Part shown: positions 60,393 to 64,000 of the stretch, piece by piece
Position numbering within the stretch: the first letter of the stretch is position 1
Layout of the letters: each line of letters starts with the position of its first letter
Assembly (NCBI GenBank): GCA_002015125.1
Contig: MUYB01000005.1
Coordinates: 1 to 64,000, forward strand
Reading direction: 5' to 3'
Length of the DNA: 64,000 nucleotides
From: [Haemophilus] felis
Lineage (GTDB): Bacteria; Pseudomonadota; Gammaproteobacteria; Enterobacterales; Pasteurellaceae
The notes under the pieces: model-generated
What the model was told of the DNA's origin: nothing
Databases searched by the model: none
What the model saw: only the letters and a program-made list of their open reading frames with translations
Position numbers and translations under genes: made by a program

Positions 60393-60430
60393 AAAAAAAC
60401 CTCTCGGTGTTTGACTTCCGAGAGGTTTTA
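60393..60430 (-). terminator. his attenuator terminator
   Basis: AAAACCTCTCGG (60396-60407) and CCGAGAGGTTTT (60418-60429) form a perfect 12-bp stem; the minus-strand transcript then has a run of Us. It lies between the His-rich leader peptide and hisG, so it is the attenuator rather than an operon end. Upstream complementary segments around 60470-60500 could form the antiterminator. Confidence 0.9.
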
Positions 60431-60504
60431 AACCTACTATGACTTATTTGTCGCACACTCGGAAGAAATTATCTTCCAAGCCACACCAAACGCCTGAAAG
60501 ATAA

Positions 60505-60549
60505 TCAGGAGTAATGGTGATGATGAAAAGTGCGGTTAATCAAGTTCAT
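60505..60549 (-). CDS. hisL: his operon leader peptide
   Basis: The 14-residue frame reads MNLINRTFHHHHYS with four consecutive histidine codons and a stop, followed by the attenuator hairpin 75 bases on. Ribosome stalling at the His codons when charged tRNA-His is scarce would prevent terminator formation and switch the operon on. An uptake signal (ACCGCACTT on the minus strand) lies within the coding sequence and encodes NRTF-adjacent residues. E. coli HisL has seven His codons, so this leader is shorter. Confidence 0.92.
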   Translation of the reverse strand: MNLINRTFHHHHYS

Positions 60550-60580
60550 TTTTTGTGCCTTAAAAGTTGAATTGCTATTC

Positions 60581-60609
60581 AAACTACGCTAAAAAGAAAA
60601 AATTAGCAA
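60581..60609 (-). promoter_or_regulatory. Likely his operon promoter
   Basis: On the minus strand TTGCTA (60609-60604) and TAGTTT (60586-60581) are separated by 17 bases, about 30 bases before the leader ATG. The match to consensus is moderate. Confidence 0.5.
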
Positions 60610-60641
60610 GAATTTTTTAATAAATATTTAATATTAAATAG

Positions 60642-61013
60642 TTAAATCCAGCCCATTTGTTTTAAAACAAACAAGCCGAAACTTGAAGTGAACATTGTTC
60701 CCAAAGAGGTGATCGCAATAATATTCGCCGCCGTGGTAGCATCTCCTGCACAAATTAACGCTACTGGTAATGTAATACTCGCTAAATAATCCCCTGTTCG
60801 CAACAATGAAATAGGCAATTTCAACTCTAATTTACTGATAATTAACCCCAGTAGGATAGACAGAATTAAAGGATTTTTTACCAAAGCCCGTAAGATATTT
60901 GCAATATTAAGTTTGCTATCGCTTAATGAATTGGTCAATGTAATCACAGCTAACACATTGAAAAGTAAAGTAATACACACAGTATATACCGAAGCAGGAG
61001 CAGTTGCTGCATC
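60642..61013 (-). pseudogene. AEC (auxin efflux carrier) family transporter, 5'-truncated
   Basis: The frame encodes the last roughly 120 residues of an AEC permease: APASVYTVCITLLFNVLAVITL, KNPLILSILLGLIISKLELKLP, DYLASITLPVALICAGDAT and a final helix ending LKQMGWI. The open frame is limited by a TAA at about 61014, directly where the sequence changes character next to the prophage, so the first 60 per cent of the gene is missing. It marks one end of the chromosomal block inserted in the prophage. Confidence 0.8.
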
Positions 61014-61056
61014 TTAAATCTTTTTAAAAAATTTTAAAGGTTGAAACGTACAGGAA

Positions 61057-61084
61057 AAAGAAAAAAACGCGCTACGGGCGTTTT
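61057..61084 (-). terminator. Terminator after the gp31-like gene
   Basis: AAAACGC (61064-61070) and GCGTTTT (61078-61084) pair around CCGTAGC (minus strand), followed by TTTCTTTTT. It would stop late phage transcription from running into the inserted his segment. Confidence 0.65.
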
Positions 61085-61099
61085 ATTGCGTTTTTTTGC

Positions 61100-61522
61100 C
61101 TATTCCACAAGTTGACGGAAATAATCTTGCACCCGGGCAAGGATTTCTTCTTCGTCTTCAGCTGTTAATTGCAGAAAAGGACGTGCTGGAATAGTCACCT
61201 TGCGCCCTCGTCCTGCCTTGCCACCAAATTGGTGGACAGGGGCGTATTCGAGGTTTGTCCCCACTTCGGCGCTTTGTTTGTCATATTGACTGATAATACT
61301 GCTCATTAAGTTTTCAGTGTCCACCAAGGGTTTTCCCTCACGATGTTTTAACCCTGCCCAAACAGGGCGTCCGCCTTGCTCGAAATTAGTCAGCACGACA
61401 GATTCTAGCGTACCTGCAATATTGCGCATTAGTTCGGTGTTGTCTGCGCTTTTTTGGGCGATTTGCTCAAGGGTTTTGTTGATTTGCTTGAGGCTCTCGG
61501 TGTTGATTTCGATTTCTGACAT
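61100..61522 (-). CDS. Virion morphogenesis protein (Mu gp31/G)
   Basis: The 140-residue protein has EIEINTESLKQINKTLEQIAQKSAD, NFEQGGRPVWAGLKHREGKPLVDTENLMSSI, EVGTNLEYAPVHQFGG and TIPARPFLQLTAEDEEEI, the phage virion morphogenesis (tail completion) family pattern that includes Mu G. In Mu-like phages it is followed directly by gp32; here it is followed by a terminator and the inserted chromosomal block. Confidence 0.9.
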   Translation of the reverse strand: MSEIEINTESLKQINKTLEQIAQKSADNTELMRNIAGTLESVVLTNFEQGGRPVWAGLKHREGKPLVDTENLMSSIISQYDKQSAEVGTNLEYAPVHQFGGKAGRGRKVTIPARPFLQLTAEDEEEILARVQDYFRQLVE

Positions 61523-61614
61523 AGTGTTTTCTTGTTTAGGTAGGTTTTAGCCCATTCTGTAATTATATTAGTTTTTTTCTTGCAACGAGTATTTAGCAAG
61601 GGTATATTCCTTAA

Positions 61615-61709
61615 GCCACTAGAAAAGCGATGAATCTCGAGGATCGCGGGCGAGGAGTTGAAATAGCACTCTGGACTGTGTGCGGTGGGTTCGAGCCCCG
61701 CCTAGTGGC
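61615..61709 (+). tRNA. tRNA-like sequence with 8-bp acceptor and 5-bp T stem; anticodon unresolved
   Basis: GCCACTAG (61615-61622) pairs perfectly with CTAGTGGC (61702-61709). A standard T arm, GTGGG TTCGAGC CCCGC, occupies 61685-61701 and stacks directly on it. Position 61710 is A and no CCA is encoded. An 8+5 acceptor/T helix and a 95-nt length recall bacterial tRNA-Sec and allo-tRNAs. A possible D stem is GCGAT/ATCGC (627-631/643-647), and GGAGT/ACTCT and GCAC/GTGC could form further arms. No loop with T33 and a clear anticodon was found and there is no TCA, so it is not a normal selC. It could be degenerate. It is antisense to the phage genes and ends against the gp30 stop codon. Confidence 0.45.
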
Positions 61710-61710
61710 A

Positions 61711-63012
61711 TTACCCCCTAAATGCTTTTCTCCATTGCCTATCACTTACTCTTCTTGCGGATTGTACAAACACTTCGTTTTCCATGGATAAAACTTTTAA
61801 AACAACCAATATTTTTTGGCCATTAAGCTCTTTATATAGCTGGTACCCCAATTCATCTTTAATGATTTTTTCTGGATGAAATATTACATCAGGAATATTA
61901 GCATACTCCCCAATCTCAAACTCTTGTCCCTCACGGCTATTTAGTTGCTTAATTAAGGTATCATCGGAAAGCCATACGGTGCTTGTGGTGGCGCCTAAGG
62001 CTTTTTTGCTTTGTTCAGATAACACACCAGCAGCAAATTTAAAATTCATATTAAGTCTATCTCGAACACTAAGCATTTGCTCAGGAGATAATTTACCCTC
62101 TAAACCTAAAGCTTGTTTGGCTTTGTTAAATTCTGCAGTTAATTTCCCATAATTCAACTGAAACTCCGCCCCCGTCATTTCCGCCTTGGCGAATTGGTGA
62201 GCGAGTTTTTCGGGGTATAAATCTAAATTAGGCTTGTAGCTTAAACGCCCTACATTGTAATCAAATTCTTTGTCGGTAACCAAGATTTGCCCTGTTGGTA
62301 ATTTGAAACCAACGGTGCTTTCTTGGTTGCCTTGTTTGTCGGGAGTTCGTTGTACTTGGGTGAGCAATGAACTACTGTCGTCGGGTTGCGTTCTGCCTTT
62401 GCGTTGTAAATCACGGTCATTTAGGGCTATCACAGTGCAACGGCAATTGAAGCCATTAGGGGGGTAGAATGTTGACCAAAATGGATCGTCGTAGCGATAA
62501 ATGCGCCCGTTTAAAGCTAAGTGCGCTGGGCGTGTGCGTTGGTCACCTACGGCGGAATATTGCCAGTAGGGGCGGTTGTCGATATTGTCCATCATACGCT
62601 GATAACGCCCTGCGGCGTAAGCGCTTTGGGTGTTAACTCTGAAAATGGTTTTTAGGCGGCGTGGCGTGGCGAAGTATTCCCCTGTTTTAGGATCCGCAAG
62701 TAATTTACCGTCGATGCCTCGGCTGATTTTTTTGTCGTGAGCAAATACCCAACCCTTGCGCTCAAACTCAGCGACCAGTTCTTTTTTCCATTTAGCAAAG
62801 GATTTGCCCTCTTGTAAGGCGGTTTCCAAACTTTGATAAATATCTCTAGTCATCTCAAGACTACTGAGCCTTGCAATGGTAGTGGCTTTGGCTAGGGCAG
62901 ATTGATAGCGCGCTTCTTGTTTAATCTTTCCCACAAATTGCTTTTTTTGACGTAAAAAAGCGATGGCTTGTTCGGGGGTTAAATCAAAGGCAAAATTAAT
63001 GGCGCTCGACAT
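61711..63012 (-). CDS. Head morphogenesis protein (Mu gp30/F) with a distinct C-terminal domain
   Basis: The Mu F/SPP1 gp7-like domain occupies about 1-215: TPEQAIAFLRQKK, RLKTIFRVNTQSAYAAGRYQRM, YWQYSAVGDQRTRPAHLALNGRIYRYDDPFWSTFYPPNGFNCRCTVIAL. It is a minor head protein near the portal. The last 100 residues (WLSDDTLIKQLNSREGQEFEIGEYANIPDVIFHPEKII, then LVVLKVLSMENEVFVQSARRVSDRQW) resemble the small nuclease-like PBECR-type domains known at the C-terminus of such proteins. That part is inferred from pattern only. It overlaps the portal gene by 17 bases. Confidence 0.85.
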   Translation of the reverse strand: MSSAINFAFDLTPEQAIAFLRQKKQFVGKIKQEARYQSALAKATTIARLSSLEMTRDIYQSLETALQEGKSFAKWKKELVAEFERKGWVFAHDKKISRGIDGKLLADPKTGEYFATPRRLKTIFRVNTQSAYAAGRYQRMMDNIDNRPYWQYSAVGDQRTRPAHLALNGRIYRYDDPFWSTFYPPNGFNCRCTVIALNDRDLQRKGRTQPDDSSSLLTQVQRTPDKQGNQESTVGFKLPTGQILVTDKEFDYNVGRLSYKPNLDLYPEKLAHQFAKAEMTGAEFQLNYGKLTAEFNKAKQALGLEGKLSPEQMLSVRDRLNMNFKFAAGVLSEQSKKALGATTSTVWLSDDTLIKQLNSREGQEFEIGEYANIPDVIFHPEKIIKDELGYQLYKELNGQKILVVLKVLSMENEVFVQSARRVSDRQWRKAFRG

Positions 63013-64000
63013 CAGAAGCCCCCAATAAATCCGCTAAAAATAAAGCGTTAGCCAAATAGCGCTCGTGGGTTTCGCTGTTTAGTTCAGGGTAGGCGTTAGC
63101 CAGCGCTTCAAAGGCTTGCTCGTAGCTATGACAATTGAGCAAGAGCGCTGTGGCTTGTTGCACCATTGGATCAAGCTGTCGATTAAAATCTACTTGTAAA
63201 AAAGCCTCTTCTACCACCTCATCTAGCACGCCCAGCGCCTCTTGCGCGGTATTGTTGGCAGAGAGTGCCACACCTAAACAACCGCTACACTGACAGCCGA
63301 TAATATGTGATGCGGCCGATAGTGCGGTGCGTTTTTTCGATTTTTCCACCGAGTTTTCAGGGGTATTTAATTCCTTTTTAAAGTCCCTTTGAATCGGGTT
63401 TAAAAGCACTTCGTTTTCTTGTGGTTCAGGAATACCTGCCTTATCACGCACCCAATTTTCAGGAATGCGCACGCCAACCCCCACTAATTTAGGAATGGCT
63501 TCCGCGAGCAAGTTTAAATCTGCATATTCTTTGGTGTCGAATTCAAAATAAGGCACCCGTGCGAGGGCGATATTGGGATCAATATTAATTTGCAGGTAAG
63601 GCAAAATAATTTGTTGCGTAATAGTTTGAGCAATTTGTTTGGCGTCTGACACCAGCAAATCTCGTCGCACCTCATTATGCACATTGCCGAGGGCATTAGT
63701 GGAACTTTTGCCATCGGCACCACTGGTGAGGGTTTGCCCTAAAATCAGGCGTGCAGTGGATTTCTCACACCAGTCTACCATTTGTAAAAATGGATTGTTG
63801 ACACTGCTGTTGTTGGCAGCGTTGTGTAGTTCAACATTCATTCCTTCCGGCATGATACCTGCAGCGTTATGCCCAATTTGAGCCAAGGCACGTAACAGCG
63901 TGCGCTTTTCCTCGTTGGTGGCACCAACAGGATATTTACCTAGACGAATCGGCATTCCGTAGAGCTCTAAAAACTCGGCAAAATCATGAACGGAATAATG
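62996..64000 (-). CDS. Phage portal protein (Mu gp29, DUF935), partial
   Basis: The visible 334 residues are the C-terminal part of a DUF935 portal protein: GMPIRLGKYPVGATNEEKRTLLRALAQIGHNAAGIMPEGM, LIEGQ-type ILGQTLTSGADGKSSTNALGNVHNEVRRDLLVSDAKQIAQTI. The frame is open through the window end (EFLELYG precedes MPIRLG), so the start lies outside. A cysteine cluster CQCSGC lies near the middle of the C-terminal region. It precedes gp30 with a 17-base overlap. Confidence 0.9.
   Translation of the reverse strand, partial: HYSVHDFAEFLELYGMPIRLGKYPVGATNEEKRTLLRALAQIGHNAAGIMPEGMNVELHNAANNSSVNNPFLQMVDWCEKSTARLILGQTLTSGADGKSSTNALGNVHNEVRRDLLVSDAKQIAQTITQQIILPYLQINIDPNIALARVPYFEFDTKEYADLNLLAEAIPKLVGVGVRIPENWVRDKAGIPEPQENEVLLNPIQRDFKKELNTPENSVEKSKKRTALSAASHIIGCQCSGCLGVALSANNTAQEALGVLDEVVEEAFLQVDFNRQLDPMVQQATALLLNCHSYEQAFEALANAYPELNSETHERYLANALFLADLLGASDVERH

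Larger units (their letters stand above)
61057..64000 (-). mobile_element. Mu-like prophage, head-proximal part (gp31, gp30, gp29)
   Basis: Three genes in Mu order and on the same strand as the block at 28972-45911: portal (gp29), head morphogenesis (gp30/F) and virion morphogenesis (gp31/G). They are precisely the genes that should precede gp32. The block runs off the window end, so the early genes are not visible. Confidence 0.8.

Noticed and set aside
61615..61709. Call as a genuine tRNA-Sec (selC)
   Set aside because: The 8+5 geometry fits, but there is no TCA anticodon, the D arm is not of SelC type, and the bases do not resemble gammaproteobacterial selC. Kept only as tRNA-like.

Overview
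The window comes from a Pasteurellaceae genome, most likely Haemophilus (H. influenzae or H. haemolyticus group). It is AT-rich and carries many copies of the 9-base Haemophilus DNA uptake signal AAGTGCGGT, several paired as terminator stems. The housekeeping genes match Haemophilus-type proteins and the prophage is of the FluMu type. All of this is read from sequence and protein-family recognition; no database was searched.

Layout. 1-1171: end of an IS1595-type element with a probably 5'-truncated transposase. 1177-7814 (minus): rarA, lolA, ftsK, lrp, radA. 8000-14916 (plus): nagK, two lipoproteins, a kinase-like protein, a DUF535 protein, gloB, hemA, nagC. 15086-15475: tRNA-Met, tRNA-Leu and two tRNA-Gln. 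15709-19265: dnaK (heat-shock-type promoter), an SMR transporter, dnaJ. 19324-21825: potD, divergent from a PuuB-like oxidoreductase. 21847-28451: molybdate region modABC (minus) and modE (plus), with a ZnuD-like TonB-dependent receptor between modA and modE.

From about 28.5 kb to the window end lies a Mu-like prophage read leftward. 28972-45911 holds genes equivalent to Mu gp32 through the tail fibre, with a broken adenine methylase at the far end and a higBA toxin-antitoxin pair on the opposite strand. 61100-64000 holds gp31, gp30 and part of gp29. Between gp31 and gp32, neighbours in Mu-like phages, sit about 15 kb of non-phage DNA: a 5'-truncated AEC transporter gene, the complete his operon with leader peptide and attenuator (hisL-G-D-C-B-H-A-F-IE), and a GC-rich Ig-like repeat surface protein broken by two frameshifts.

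The his operon has two extra genes on the same strand: an AT-rich HNH nuclease gene between hisB and hisH, and a BRO-domain gene between hisH and hisA. The most noteworthy points are the split prophage with a biosynthetic operon inside it, a 95-nt tRNA-like sequence with an 8+5 bp acceptor/T architecture between gp30 and gp31, a canonical -1 slippery heptamer in the tail-chaperone gene, and a possible nuclease-like tail on the head morphogenesis protein.
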